Positions 40,266-48,900 of a stretch of 64,000 bases of DNA are shown piece by piece. The stretch is from Pandoraea faecigallinarum. GTDB lineage: Bacteria > Pseudomonadota > Gammaproteobacteria > Burkholderiales > Burkholderiaceae. Below the pieces are notes generated by a model that saw only the letters and a list, made by a program, of their open reading frames with translations, made no database searches and was not told the origin of the DNA. Both the position numbers and the translations under genes were made by a program. The first letter of the stretch is position 1. Each line of letters begins with the position of its first letter. The stretch lies in contig NZ_CP011807.3 of the NCBI RefSeq assembly GCF_001029105.3, positions 4,588,001-4,652,000 of the forward strand, in the 5' to 3' direction.

Positions 40266-42218
40266 TTGCGACGCCGAATCGTTTTCATCTTTGTGATTTT
40301 GCTCGGCGCACTCGGTGCGCTTCGCGTGCCCGGGGCGCTGGCCGCATTGCCATGGCAGTCCGGCGCGCAGGTGCTCGACGCCGCGCAGGTGCTCCGCCTG
40401 GATGCACCGCGCCATGAGAACGGCGACATTGTCGTCGGCAGCCGAATTGCCAAGGATCACTACGTTTATCGCCATTCACTGCGTGTAGAGGACGCAGCGG
40501 GAAAGCCGGTCGACTTCACGCTGTCGGACGGCAAGCCCCACGTCGACGAGTTCTTCGGCGAATCCGAGATCTACTACGACGACCGTCTGCGGCTGAAGTT
40601 TCATGCACCGCTAACGGACTACGTCGTGCTGCATTGGCAGGGATGTGCGCAGGCAGGCATCTGTTATCCGCCGCAGACCATCCGGATCGCGCTATCGGGC
40701 GCTGCCGCGCCCGCGCAATACGGCGATGCCTCGTCGGCACTCGCGGCGCTGTCGGCACTGGCGGCATCCGGCGAGGCTGCCGAACCCGCGATGCCAGGCA
40801 GCGACGCGATAGCCCCTGCCACGCCGGCCGTCCCCACGCCAAACGGCGCGGCGGCTGCCACGGCCACCGTACCGCTGGCCGCCGATCAGGAAGCGGCCAA
40901 TCAACTCGCCACGCTCGATCCCATTGCGGCCAAGCTGTTGTTCTTCGGCCTCGGGCTGATGCTGGCCTTCACACCGTGCGTGCTGCCGATGGTGCCCATC
41001 GTGTCCACGATGATCGTGGGCAACCGGCCTACGCCGATGCGCGCGCTGGCCCTGTCGTCGGCATATGTGCTGGCCATGGCGCTCACTTATGCCAGCGTGG
41101 GCGTCGCGGCAGCGCTTGCGGGAGCGAACCTGCAGGCGACGCTGCAATCGCCGTGGCTCCTGAGCGCCTTCGCCGCGCTCTTTCTGGTGCTGGCCGCATC
41201 GCTGTTCGGCATGTTCGAGATTCGTCTGCCGTCGTTCATCGCGAATCGTCTCGACGCCGCCGGACGCCATCGCACCGGCGGCACACTGACCGGCGCGGCG
41301 GTGCTGGGCTTCCTCTCCGCGTTGCTCGTCGGCCCCTGCATGACCGCGCCGCTGGCAGGCGCCCTGCTTTACATCGGCCAGACCGGCAATGCGTGGATGG
41401 GGGGCGGCGCACTCTTCGCGATGGGCCTCGGCATGGGCATGCCGCTGCTGGCCATCGCACTTTTCGGGGCGCGTATTCTGCCGCGTCCGGGGGCATGGAT
41501 GGTGCGCGTGCGCATCGCGTTCGCTTACGTGATGGTCGGCATGGCGATCACGATGCTCGGCCGTTTCCTTCCCGGGCATGTCAGTCTCGCCCTGTGGGGC
41601 GCACTGGGCCTCGGGGTGGCCGTCGGCGTGGCCGGTTGGGCGTGGGCGATTCGTGGAACGCCGGCAGGCTGGGCGGTGGGCTTCATGTCGGCGCTGATCG
41701 GACTGTGGTCCGTGATGTGGCTCGTTGGCGCGGCATCGGGCAGCGACTCGTTGATGCGCCCGCTGGCGCAGGCCGGCGCCGTCACCGGCGGGCCGGGCGA
41801 TGCGCGCTCGCGCAGCGCACGCCCGGTCGACTACGTGCGCGTCAAATCGGCGCACGACGTGGAGGCCCGCATCGCGCAAGCCGCCGGCAAAGGACAATGG
41901 ACGCTCATCGACTTCTATGCCGATTGGTGCGTGAGTTGCCACGTCATCGAACGCGACGTGTTCGGCGATCCGGAGGTCGCCGCGCGTCTGGCGCAGATGC
42001 AGGTGCTGCGCCCCGACGTCACGAAGCATGACGCCGTCGACCAGGCGCTGATGAGACGCTGGAGCGTGCTCGGTCCTCCAACGCTCATCCTCGTCGATGC
42101 CTCCGGCAAGGAGGTGCGCGAGCATCGCATGGTCGGCGAGCTGAATGCCCAGACGTTCCTGAGCCGTCTCGATGCAGCGCAGGCGGCGCAGACCGCAAAC
42201 GCGGCGCAGGCATCATGA
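40266..42218 (+). CDS. dsbD: Thiol:disulfide interchange protein DsbD
   Basis: 650 residues; starts with TTG 40266, with GGGAGGA five bases upstream and no better ATG. Signal peptide, then the periplasmic DsbD-alpha domain with its Cys pair region (QGCAQAGICYPPQTIRIAL). A long Ala/Pro linker (about 145-205) leads to the eight-helix membrane domain, with Cys in GLGLMLAFTPCVLPMVPIV and LVGPCMTAPLAGALLY. The C-terminal thioredoxin domain has FYADWCVSCHVIERDVFG (Cys about 556 and 559). It moves electrons from cytoplasmic thioredoxin to periplasmic thiol proteins, here presumably the TlpA- and DsbG-type proteins encoded next. Overlaps the next gene by four bases. Confidence 0.94.
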   Translation: MRRRIVFIFVILLGALGALRVPGALAALPWQSGAQVLDAAQVLRLDAPRHENGDIVVGSRIAKDHYVYRHSLRVEDAAGKPVDFTLSDGKPHVDEFFGESEIYYDDRLRLKFHAPLTDYVVLHWQGCAQAGICYPPQTIRIALSGAAAPAQYGDASSALAALSALAASGEAAEPAMPGSDAIAPATPAVPTPNGAAAATATVPLAADQEAANQLATLDPIAAKLLFFGLGLMLAFTPCVLPMVPIVSTMIVGNRPTPMRALALSSAYVLAMALTYASVGVAAALAGANLQATLQSPWLLSAFAALFLVLAASLFGMFEIRLPSFIANRLDAAGRHRTGGTLTGAAVLGFLSALLVGPCMTAPLAGALLYIGQTGNAWMGGGALFAMGLGMGMPLLAIALFGARILPRPGAWMVRVRIAFAYVMVGMAITMLGRFLPGHVSLALWGALGLGVAVGVAGWAWAIRGTPAGWAVGFMSALIGLWSVMWLVGAASGSDSLMRPLAQAGAVTGGPGDARSRSARPVDYVRVKSAHDVEARIAQAAGKGQWTLIDFYADWCVSCHVIERDVFGDPEVAARLAQMQVLRPDVTKHDAVDQALMRRWSVLGPPTLILVDASGKEVREHRMVGELNAQTFLSRLDAAQAAQTANAAQAS

Positions 42219-43060
42219 TCGCCCTCGGCCCGTTCCCCATGAACGCGGCGGCGGTCGCGGCAGCGGCGATCTTTGCCTGGCTCGCCGCCCGATACCTCCT
42301 GCGCAAGACAGATGCCCCATCGCGCCGCGCCGGCGCCGCCATCTTGCTCGACGCCGTATTCGTCGGCCTGTTCGCCGCCCGCGCGGTTTACGTGCTGCGC
42401 TGGTGGCCCGATTACGCGGCGTCGCCGCTGTCCATCGTCGCCATCGGCGATGGGGGCTTCGACAGGCTCGGCGGCCCCGTCGCGGCGCTCGCATGGGCGC
42501 TGTGGCGCACCCGGCGCCACCCGATACGCAGGCGTCCGATAGTCGCCGGGATGCTGGCGGGCGTCGCGGTGTGGGGCGCCTTGCAGGCAGCGCTGACGTT
42601 GGCGCTGCGCGAAGCTCCGCCGTTACCTGCGCTCACGTTGTCCGACATTCGTGGTCGTCCCATGCCCCTGGAGAGGCATCTCGGCAAGCCCATCGTGATG
42701 AATCTCTGGGCGAGTTGGTGCCCGCCGTGCCGTCGTGAAATGCCGGTGCTCGCCCAGGCGCAGACGGACTATCCGGACGTGCAGTTCCTGATGATCAATC
42801 AGGGCGAGGCGGCACATACGGTGGCAGCGTTCGTGCAATCGCAGGGACTGACGTTCGACCATCTGCTGCTCGATCCCGATTCCCAAACCATGCGCGCCGC
42901 GCAGACGCGCGCCCTGCCCACCACGCTGTACTTCGATCCGACGGGTCGTCTGGTCGATGCGCATCTGGGCGAGCTGAGCGCCGCGGGTCTGCGCGACGTG
43001 ATTCACCGCAAGCTCCGGCAACCTTCGCCATTCCCGGCGTCTTCCCCACGAAAGGAGTAA
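42215..43060 (+). CDS. TlpA-family thiol reductase with an Lgt-like membrane N-terminus
   Basis: 281 residues. Residues 1-135 contain about four hydrophobic helices; the opening MIALGPFPMNAAAVAAAAIFAW and RRPIVAGMLAGVAVWG resemble the start of prolipoprotein diacylglyceryl transferase, a known but unexplained fusion. Residues 140-281 are a periplasmic TlpA/ResA thioredoxin domain with NLWASWCPPCRREMPVL (Cys about 169 and 172) and cis-Pro segment ALPTTLYFDPTG. It is tethered to the inner membrane and probably reduced by DsbD. ATGA overlap with dsbD; dsbG starts three bases after its stop, so this is one tight operon. Comparable in layout to ScsD of the Scs copper-tolerance system. Confidence 0.88.
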   Translation: MIALGPFPMNAAAVAAAAIFAWLAARYLLRKTDAPSRRAGAAILLDAVFVGLFAARAVYVLRWWPDYAASPLSIVAIGDGGFDRLGGPVAALAWALWRTRRHPIRRRPIVAGMLAGVAVWGALQAALTLALREAPPLPALTLSDIRGRPMPLERHLGKPIVMNLWASWCPPCRREMPVLAQAQTDYPDVQFLMINQGEAAHTVAAFVQSQGLTFDHLLLDPDSQTMRAAQTRALPTTLYFDPTGRLVDAHLGELSAAGLRDVIHRKLRQPSPFPASSPRKE

Positions 43061-43063
43061 CTC

Positions 43064-43945
43064 ATGTCGGTTCGCAAGACCCTCGCTTTTACCGTCGGCT
43101 CACTGGCTGCACTCTTCCTCTCGTCATCCGGCATGGCAGCGGACGCGGTCTCGCCCGCCCATGTTGCTGCGCCCGCCACCACCGCCCTCACCGCTGCACC
43201 CGCCGCTGCACCCACCGCGCCCGTTGCATCCGGCACACTCGCCGCGTCGGCCACTGGCCCGGCCGTCGTGCAGGCACTGGCGCGCGAGGGCGTGACGGCG
43301 TTGCAGCCGTTCGACACGGGCGTCAAGGACCTGGCCGGATACGCCGGGCTGGCAGGACAGCAGCCGGTGGCGGTCTACGTGCTGCCCGACGGTAACGGCA
43401 TCGTCGGCACGCGCATCGGGGCGGACGGCAAGCCGCTCGACGTGGAGCGGGTGACGAAACTCATCGAGACGCCGCTGGGGGAAGCGATCTGGTCGAAGCT
43501 CGGCGCATCGCAGTGGGTGCAGGACGGAAAGAAGGACGCCCCGCGCATCGTCTACACGTTCGGCGACCCGAACTGCCCGTACTGCAACCGGTTCTGGGAA
43601 GCGGCGCGCCCGTGGGTCGATTCGGGAAAAGTGCAGTTGCGCCATGTGCTCGTGGCCGTCATCAAGGCGGACAGCGTGACCAAGGCTGCCGCCATTCTCA
43701 GCGCTTCGAATCCGTCTGCCGCCCTCACGCAGAACGAACAGAAGTTCAGGCAGGGAGGCATCAAGCCCGCGCGCAATGTCTCCAAGACCGTCGCGCAGAC
43801 GCTCCAGTCCCACCAGATGCTGATGGCCGAACTCGGTTTCCGGGGCACGCCGGGGATCGTCTACCGCAACGGCAAGGGGGTCGTGGAGCGCACCAACGGT
43901 ATGCCGCCGCCCGAGGCGCTAACCGCCATTCTGGGAGCGCGCTGA
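43064..43945 (+). CDS. dsbG: Periplasmic disulfide isomerase/chaperone, DsbG type
   Basis: 293 residues. Signal peptide ends near SSGMAADA, followed by an Ala/Pro/Thr-rich linker (about 27-65) that is longer than in E. coli DsbG. A small dimerisation domain (QALAREGVTALQPFDTGVKDLAGYAG) precedes the thioredoxin domain with FGDPNCPYCNRFW (Cys about 171 and 174) and cis-Pro loop FRGTPGIVYRNGKG. AAGGAG precedes the ATG. It reduces or isomerises wrong disulfides, or protects single Cys residues from oxidation, with DsbD as electron donor. Last gene of the operon. Confidence 0.92.
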   Translation: MSVRKTLAFTVGSLAALFLSSSGMAADAVSPAHVAAPATTALTAAPAAAPTAPVASGTLAASATGPAVVQALAREGVTALQPFDTGVKDLAGYAGLAGQQPVAVYVLPDGNGIVGTRIGADGKPLDVERVTKLIETPLGEAIWSKLGASQWVQDGKKDAPRIVYTFGDPNCPYCNRFWEAARPWVDSGKVQLRHVLVAVIKADSVTKAAAILSASNPSAALTQNEQKFRQGGIKPARNVSKTVAQTLQSHQMLMAELGFRGTPGIVYRNGKGVVERTNGMPPPEALTAILGAR

Positions 43946-44156
43946 GCGGCAGCAGCGTTGGGTGACGAGCGGTCCGGCACGCCGTCCGGGCGCGATCCGG
44001 TTGCCGGCCCCGGGTAGCAGAATCGTCGAATGGCCCCCGCTATCCGGCGCACATTCTTGCGAGAAACGGGCGGATGACGCGCGAAACCGGCCGAATCGCC
44101 GCTTTTTGCGACACCCGCCCACGGCGTGCCGAAGATACTGCTACAATCGCCTCACT
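43946..44156. other. dsbG-trpL2 gap
   Basis: 211 bases without a gene. The only element that I can support is the TACAAT box just before the second Trp leader, listed separately. No clear terminator for dsbG is visible. Confidence 0.6.
44142..44147 (+). promoter_or_regulatory. -10 box of the trpGDC operon
   Basis: TACAAT at 44142-44147; no convincing -35. Transcription should start about 44154-44157, at or within three bases of the leader-peptide ATG at 44157. Confidence 0.5.
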
Positions 44157-44225
44157 ATGAAGTCGCATCAGTCTTCCTCCCTCCTCTGGTCGCCCCTGAC
44201 CGCTGCCCTGCGCTGGTGGCGGTAA
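44157..44225 (+). CDS. trpL: Trp leader peptide of trpGDC (second attenuator peptide)
   Basis: A 22-codon ORF with Trp at codons 11, 20 and 21, ending LRWWR-stop. It starts only nine bases after a TACAAT box, so the mRNA is probably leaderless; no ribosome site is present. Leaderless trpL is known for Sinorhizobium. The last two Trp codons and the stop lie inside a perfect hairpin GTGGCGG (44216-44222)/CCGCCAC (44227-44233), which a stalled ribosome would open. This ORF is unrelated in sequence to the trpE leader at 26542. Confidence 0.78.
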   Translation: MKSHQSSSLLWSPLTAALRWWR

Positions 44226-44302
44226 CCCGCCACGTCTATCTCATCCCCATAGCGCCCTCCCCCGCGGACCGCGAATTCCATGTGGGGGCATGCTCAGGGG
44301 GC
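44216..44302 (+). promoter_or_regulatory. Attenuator-like structures upstream of trpG
   Basis: Hairpin GTGGCGG-taac-CCGCCAC over the WW codons, then one C-tract (CCCCC, 44259-44263) that can pair with either of two G-tracts (44284-44288 or 44297-44301). Mutually exclusive pairings are expected of an attenuator, but no terminator with a proper T-run is seen before trpG, so control may act by Rho or on translation. Confidence 0.45.
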
Positions 44303-44357
44303 CATCGCAAATTCCACGCGTTCGACAATCTTTGTCACCAGACGAACAGGGACCATC

Positions 44358-44945
44358 ATGCTGCTGATGATCGACAACTACGACTCGTTTACCTACAACA
44401 TCGTCCAGTACTTCGGTGAGCTGGGCGAGGACGTGCGCGTCTTCCGCAACGACGAAATCACACTCGACACGATTGCCGGACTCGCCCCCGAGCGTATCTG
44501 TCTGTCGCCCGGGCCGAGCTGCCCGGCCAATGCCGGCATCACGCTCGACGTGCTCAAGCGCTTCTCCGGCGAAATCCCCATTCTTGGCGTATGCCTCGGC
44601 CATCAGGCCATCGGGGAGGCCTTCGGCGGCAACGTCGTACGTGCGCAGCAGATCATGCACGGCAAGGTAAGCGAGATCGAAACCACGCAACAGGGCGTGT
44701 TCGCGAACCTGCCCAAGCGCTTTACCGTTACCCGTTATCATTCGCTCGCCATCGAGCGCGCCTCGCTGCCCGACTGCCTCGAAGTCACCGCCTGGACCGA
44801 CGACGGCGAAATCATGGGCGTGCGCCACAGGACGCTCGACGTCGAAGGCGTGCAATTTCACCCCGAGTCGATTCTGTCGGAGCATGGCCATGCCGTGCTG
44901 CGCAACTTCCTGCAAGCGGCGCCGCGCGCCGCCATCGCCGCCTGA
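44358..44945 (+). CDS. trpG: Anthranilate synthase component II (glutamine amidotransferase)
   Basis: 195 residues. Class I amidotransferase: [23 protein letters not shown], oxyanion strand [12 protein letters not shown], nucleophile Cys in [17 protein letters not shown], and the His-Glu pair in [13 protein letters not shown]. It releases ammonia from glutamine for TrpE; it may also serve PabB. AGGGA precedes ATG 44358. It opens the trpG-trpD-trpC run (gaps of 39 and 23 bases), far from trpE. Confidence 0.96.
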   Translation: MLLMIDNYDSFTYNIVQYFGELGEDVRVFRNDEITLDTIAGLAPERICLSPGPSCPANAGITLDVLKRFSGEIPILGVCLGHQAIGEAFGGNVVRAQQIMHGKVSEIETTQQGVFANLPKRFTVTRYHSLAIERASLPDCLEVTAWTDDGEIMGVRHRTLDVEGVQFHPESILSEHGHAVLRNFLQAAPRAAIAA

Positions 44946-44984
44946 CGGCGGACACGGCCCCACCGACAGAGGAGAAGTCGAAAA

Positions 44985-46013
44985 ATGATCACCCCGCAAG
45001 AAGCGCTTCAGCGCACCATCGAACACCGCGAAATTTTCCACGACGAGATGCTGCACCTGATGCGTCTCATCATGAAAGGCGAGATTTCGCCTGTCATGTC
45101 GGCGGCCATCATTACCGGCCTGCGCGTAAAGAAGGAAACCATCGGCGAGATCGCCGCGGCCGCGCAGGTCATGCGCGAATTCGCGAATCACGTCGACGCG
45201 CCGTCCGACGAGCATTTCGTCGACATCGTCGGCACCGGCGGCGACGTGTCGCATACCTTCAACATCTCCACGGCATCGATGTTCGTTGCAGCCGGCGCGG
45301 GCGCCAAAGTGGCCAAGCACGGCAATCGCGGCGTGAGTTCGAAGTCTGGCAGCGCCGACGTGCTCGAAGCCCTGGGCGTCAACATCATGCTCTCGCCGGC
45401 GCAGGTCGCCGAGTGCCTTGGCGAAGTCGGTATCGGGTTCATGTTTGCCCCGAACCATCATCCCGCGATGAAGAACGTTGCCGCCGTGCGCAAGGAAATG
45501 GGCGTGCGCACGATCTTCAACATCCTGGGGCCGCTCACCAATCCGGCCGGCGCACCGAATCAGTTGATGGGCGTGTTCCACCCGGATCTGGTCGGGATTC
45601 AGGTCCGGGTGATGGAACGTCTGGGGGCCGAGCACGTGCTCGTCGTCTACGGCAAGGACGGCATGGACGAAGTGTCCCTCGGCGCCGCCACGCTCGTCGG
45701 CGAACTGAAGGACGGCAAGGTCACCGAGTACGAAATTCATCCCGAGGACTTCGGTTTGCAGATGGTGAGCAACCGCAGTCTGAAAGTCGGCAGCGCCGAG
45801 GAATCGAAGATGATGCTCATCGAAGCGCTCGAGAACACCGCGGGAACCGCGCGCGAGATCGTCACGCTCAATGCCGGTACGGCGCTGTACGCGGCCAACC
45901 GTGCGACATCGATTGCCGACGGGATCGCCATGGCGCGCGAGTCCATCGCGAGCGGCGCCGCGCGCAGGAAGCTCGATGAATTCGTCACATTCACGCAGCG
46001 CTTCAAGGCGTAA
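44985..46013 (+). CDS. trpD: Anthranilate phosphoribosyltransferase
   Basis: 342 residues, standard length. Diagnostic motifs: [25 protein letters not shown] (PRPP loop), [21 protein letters not shown] and the metal-site pair in [14 protein letters not shown]. It joins anthranilate to PRPP, the second step from chorismate to tryptophan. GAGGAG is well placed before ATG 44985. Cotranscribed with trpG and trpC. Confidence 0.97.
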   Translation: MITPQEALQRTIEHREIFHDEMLHLMRLIMKGEISPVMSAAIITGLRVKKETIGEIAAAAQVMREFANHVDAPSDEHFVDIVGTGGDVSHTFNISTASMFVAAGAGAKVAKHGNRGVSSKSGSADVLEALGVNIMLSPAQVAECLGEVGIGFMFAPNHHPAMKNVAAVRKEMGVRTIFNILGPLTNPAGAPNQLMGVFHPDLVGIQVRVMERLGAEHVLVVYGKDGMDEVSLGAATLVGELKDGKVTEYEIHPEDFGLQMVSNRSLKVGSAEESKMMLIEALENTAGTAREIVTLNAGTALYAANRATSIADGIAMARESIASGAARRKLDEFVTFTQRFKA

Positions 46014-46036
46014 GTTTTCCCGGACTCCTTATTGAT

Positions 46037-46849
46037 ATGTCTACCGTTCTCGACAAGATCCTGGCCGTGAAGGCCGAAGAAGTCGCCGCCGCCCGGCGGG
46101 TGCGCGACTTCGCGAGCCTGCGCCGCGACGCGGAAGCGACCGTTGGCGACAGCGCACTGCGTACGCGCGATTTCGTGGGCGCCCTCCGTACGAAGATCGA
46201 CGCCGGCCTGCCCGGCGTGATCGCCGAGATCAAGAAGGCCAGCCCGTCGAAGGGCGTGATCCGCGAGGATTTCGTGCCGCCGCGCATTGCCGGGTCGTAC
46301 CGGAAAGGTGGCGCGGCCTGCCTGTCGGTGCTCACCGATGTGCAGTTCTTTCAGGGCGCGCCCGAGTATCTGAAGGCCGCGCGCGCGGCGTGCGATCTGC
46401 CGGTACTGCGCAAGGATTTCATGATCGACGCCTATCAGGTGTACGAGGCGCGCGACATGGGCGCCGACTGCATTCTGCTCATCGCCGCGGCGCTGGAGCT
46501 CTCGCAGATGCGCGAGCTCGAGGCGCTGGCGCACGAGCTAGGCATGGCGGTGATCGTCGAAGTGCATGACGGCCGGGAACTCGACGCCGGCCTCGAACTG
46601 CGCACGCCGCTGCTGGGCATCAACAACCGCAACCTGCACACCTTCGAAGTCACGCTCGACACGACGCTGGGGCTGTTGAAACACATTCCGCAGGATCGCC
46701 TCGTCGTGACGGAGTCGGGTATCCTGTCGCGTGACGACGTGACGCGCATGCGCGCGGCCAACGTCAATGCCTTTCTCGTCGGCGAAGCGTTCATGCGCGC
46801 GCCCGAGCCGGGCGACGCGCTTGCTGCTTTGTTCGACATGCCTCGCTGA
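46037..46849 (+). CDS. trpC: Indole-3-glycerol phosphate synthase
   Basis: 270 residues, monofunctional. TIM-barrel signatures in order: [19 protein letters not shown] (catalytic Lys), [64 protein letters not shown] and [13 protein letters not shown]. It closes the indole ring from CdRP. Not fused to TrpF. Last gene of the trpGDC run, followed by 175 bases to the CYTH gene. Confidence 0.97.
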   Translation: MSTVLDKILAVKAEEVAAARRVRDFASLRRDAEATVGDSALRTRDFVGALRTKIDAGLPGVIAEIKKASPSKGVIREDFVPPRIAGSYRKGGAACLSVLTDVQFFQGAPEYLKAARAACDLPVLRKDFMIDAYQVYEARDMGADCILLIAAALELSQMRELEALAHELGMAVIVEVHDGRELDAGLELRTPLLGINNRNLHTFEVTLDTTLGLLKHIPQDRLVVTESGILSRDDVTRMRAANVNAFLVGEAFMRAPEPGDALAALFDMPR

Positions 46850-47024
46850 TTCACTGACTCGCTGACTCGCCGCCCCGCTGCATCGGGGATCGTCAGGCGA
46901 ATCGCGCAAGCGAACCATGGTGCGGTGCCCCGCATGGGCGCCGCGCGACTTCCGGCGAGGCGCGCCGTTCCGGCCTCGGATCGCGATGCCCGCCTCGACC
47001 GGCGTTCCCTGACAGGAGCGGCCC

Positions 47025-47720
47025 ATGGCCCTCGAACGCGAACTCAAACTTGCCCTGCCCGGCGATCTGCCCGCCTCGCGCGCCGACGCGCTGATTTCCC
47101 ATCTCGATCGCCTTCCCGGCGCACAGGCCCGGGGCGAACGCCATCTCGTCAATCGCTATTTCGACACGCCGGATCTCGCCCTTGCGCGCGCGAAAGCCGC
47201 ATTGCGCCTGCGCTATGTGGCGCGTGACGGGCATGCCGGACAGTGGCTGCAAACGCTCAAGTCCGTCGGCGTGGCACGCGACGGAGTGCACGTGCGGCAC
47301 GAATGGGAGTTGGCCGTGCATGGCGAAGCGCTCGAACTCGCACCGCTCATCGCCGCATGCGACATGCCTGCGACGGCAGCGTTGTTACGCGACGAAGGCG
47401 AGCGCGTCGTCGCACAGTTCGAGACGAATTTCGTGCGACGCCTGTGGCGCTATGTCGCAGGCGACGGCACGGCCGTGGAGATTGCGTTCGACCGTGGCGA
47501 GGTGGCTGTCGAGGCCGACGGGTTACGTCACACGGAACCGCTGATCGAAGTGGAACTGGAACTGCTCGACGCCCCGGATGACGACCGCGACGGCCAGGGC
47601 GAGCGCATTTTGCAGGCGCTGGCGCGGGACCTGTGTGCCGTGCTCGCGGAGTTGCACAGCGATAACGTGAGCAAGGCGCAGCGCGGTTACCGGCTGCGGC
47701 AGAAGGTGCTGGGCGGCTGA
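47025..47720 (+). CDS. CYTH-domain phosphatase (inorganic triphosphatase-like)
   Basis: 231 residues. The CYTH signature ExExK is visible at the N-terminus (LERELKLAL), followed by the Arg/Lys/Glu strands of the eight-stranded tunnel: NRYFDTPDLALARAKAALRLRY, GQWLQTLKSVG, RHEWELAV, VEIAFDRGEV and IEVELELLD. E. coli YgiF, with this domain plus a CHAD domain, is an inorganic triphosphatase; here the CHAD domain is lacking. AGGAG lies six or seven bases before ATG 47025. Its position between trpC and ung is conserved in related genomes as far as I recall. Confidence 0.88.
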   Translation: MALERELKLALPGDLPASRADALISHLDRLPGAQARGERHLVNRYFDTPDLALARAKAALRLRYVARDGHAGQWLQTLKSVGVARDGVHVRHEWELAVHGEALELAPLIAACDMPATAALLRDEGERVVAQFETNFVRRLWRYVAGDGTAVEIAFDRGEVAVEADGLRHTEPLIEVELELLDAPDDDRDGQGERILQALARDLCAVLAELHSDNVSKAQRGYRLRQKVLGG

Positions 47721-47831
47721 AGCGGGCAACGACGGGCCGACGCGACAGGGACTGCGCGGGCACCGAAGCATCGAAGCGCACCATCAAGACGATTCATACC
47801 TCCATATTCGCACATCCGACAGACTGACCGC

Positions 47832-48734
47832 ATGGCACCACGTACCCCCCCCTCCTCGCGCGCCCGCGGGACCGCCAAATCCGCGACCGGCACCGGCGAA
47901 AACCGGCAAGGCTCCCTGTTCGACGGCGCAAGCGATCCGGTGAACGGCGACGGCAGGACCGCGGACATTGCAAGCCTTCCCCGCGATCACACAGGCGGCC
48001 ACACCGTCGCCGGTCCGCTCAAGGGGCACATCGAAGACCAGTTCGACGCCTTGCCGGGCGCATGGAAAGCGCTGGTCGCGCCGTTTGTGCAGAGCGAGGC
48101 GTATGCCCCCCTGTGCCGATACGTCGACGCCGAAGTCGCCGCCGGCAAGACCGTCTACCCGGCGGACATCTTCCATGCGCTGCGCATGACGTCGCCGAAA
48201 GACGTCAAGGTCGTCATTCTCGGGCAGGACCCCTATCACGGCGAGGACCACGGCATTGCACAGGCGCACGGCATGGCATTCTCGGTGCAGCGGGGCGTGC
48301 GTGTGCCGCCGTCGCTGCGCAACATCTACAAGGAGATCGAGCGGGATCTGGGCATCGCCCCGCCCCCGCACGGCAATCTCGATGCATGGGCAAAGCAAGG
48401 CGTGCTGCTGCTGAACACGACGTTGACGGTGGAAGCGGGGAACGCGGCAAGTCACGCGAAGCCGTTCAAAAAGGGCGGTTGGCAGGCATGTACGGACACC
48501 TTGCTATCGGGCCTCGCCGCTCAGCAAGGCCCACTGGTGTTTCTGCTGTGGGGCAGCCATGCGCAGGCCAAGGCACCGCTGTTGTCGGGCCACGGGCACC
48601 TGCTGCTCGAAGCTCCGCACCCGTCCCCGCTGTCGGCCCATCGCGGCTTCCTCGGTTGCGGACATTTCAGCGCCGCCAATGCGTTTCTGGAACAACACGG
48701 CAAGACCCCGATCGACTGGCGGATCCCGGCGTAA
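47832..48734 (+). CDS. ung: Uracil-DNA glycosylase, family 1
   Basis: 300 residues, about 70 longer than E. coli Ung because of an N-terminal Ala/Gly/Arg-rich extension (about residues 1-65). Catalytic core: water-activating loop VVILGQDPYHGEDHGIAQAHGMAFSV, uracil-binding GVLLLNTTLTVEAGNAASH, and the DNA-intercalation loop EAPHPSPLSAHRGFLG. It removes uracil from DNA to begin base-excision repair. An alternative shorter start cannot be excluded. Next to trpC and the CYTH gene on the same strand. Confidence 0.95.
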   Translation: MAPRTPPSSRARGTAKSATGTGENRQGSLFDGASDPVNGDGRTADIASLPRDHTGGHTVAGPLKGHIEDQFDALPGAWKALVAPFVQSEAYAPLCRYVDAEVAAGKTVYPADIFHALRMTSPKDVKVVILGQDPYHGEDHGIAQAHGMAFSVQRGVRVPPSLRNIYKEIERDLGIAPPPHGNLDAWAKQGVLLLNTTLTVEAGNAASHAKPFKKGGWQACTDTLLSGLAAQQGPLVFLLWGSHAQAKAPLLSGHGHLLLEAPHPSPLSAHRGFLGCGHFSAANAFLEQHGKTPIDWRIPA

Positions 48735-48767
48735 TTTCAATATATCGATTCGCATACGCAATTCGCG

Positions 48768-48796
48768 TTTACATGAAATGGCGAAGACATTAAACT
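48768..48796 (+). promoter_or_regulatory. Promoter of the TonB receptor gene
   Basis: TTTACA (48768-48773), 17 bases, TAAACT (48791-48796). The predicted start is about 48803, directly before the inverted-repeat operator. Confidence 0.6.
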
Positions 48797-48805
48797 TTCG
48801 GCCCG

Positions 48806-48832
48806 TAATGAGAACTTTTATCAATCTCATTA
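48806..48832. promoter_or_regulatory. Candidate iron-responsive operator
   Basis: Perfect inverted repeat TAATGAGA (48806-48813)/TCTCATTA (48825-48832) with an 11-base centre. The half-site AATGAGA is like Fur half-sites in beta-proteobacteria, but the centre is longer than in a classical 19-base Fur box. Confidence 0.5.
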
Positions 48833-48900
48833 ACAATAACTAAATCGCGCGTTGCCCGGCCTGTGAAGCGTCGACGGCGGCGCCTTCGCCGGAAACACGT

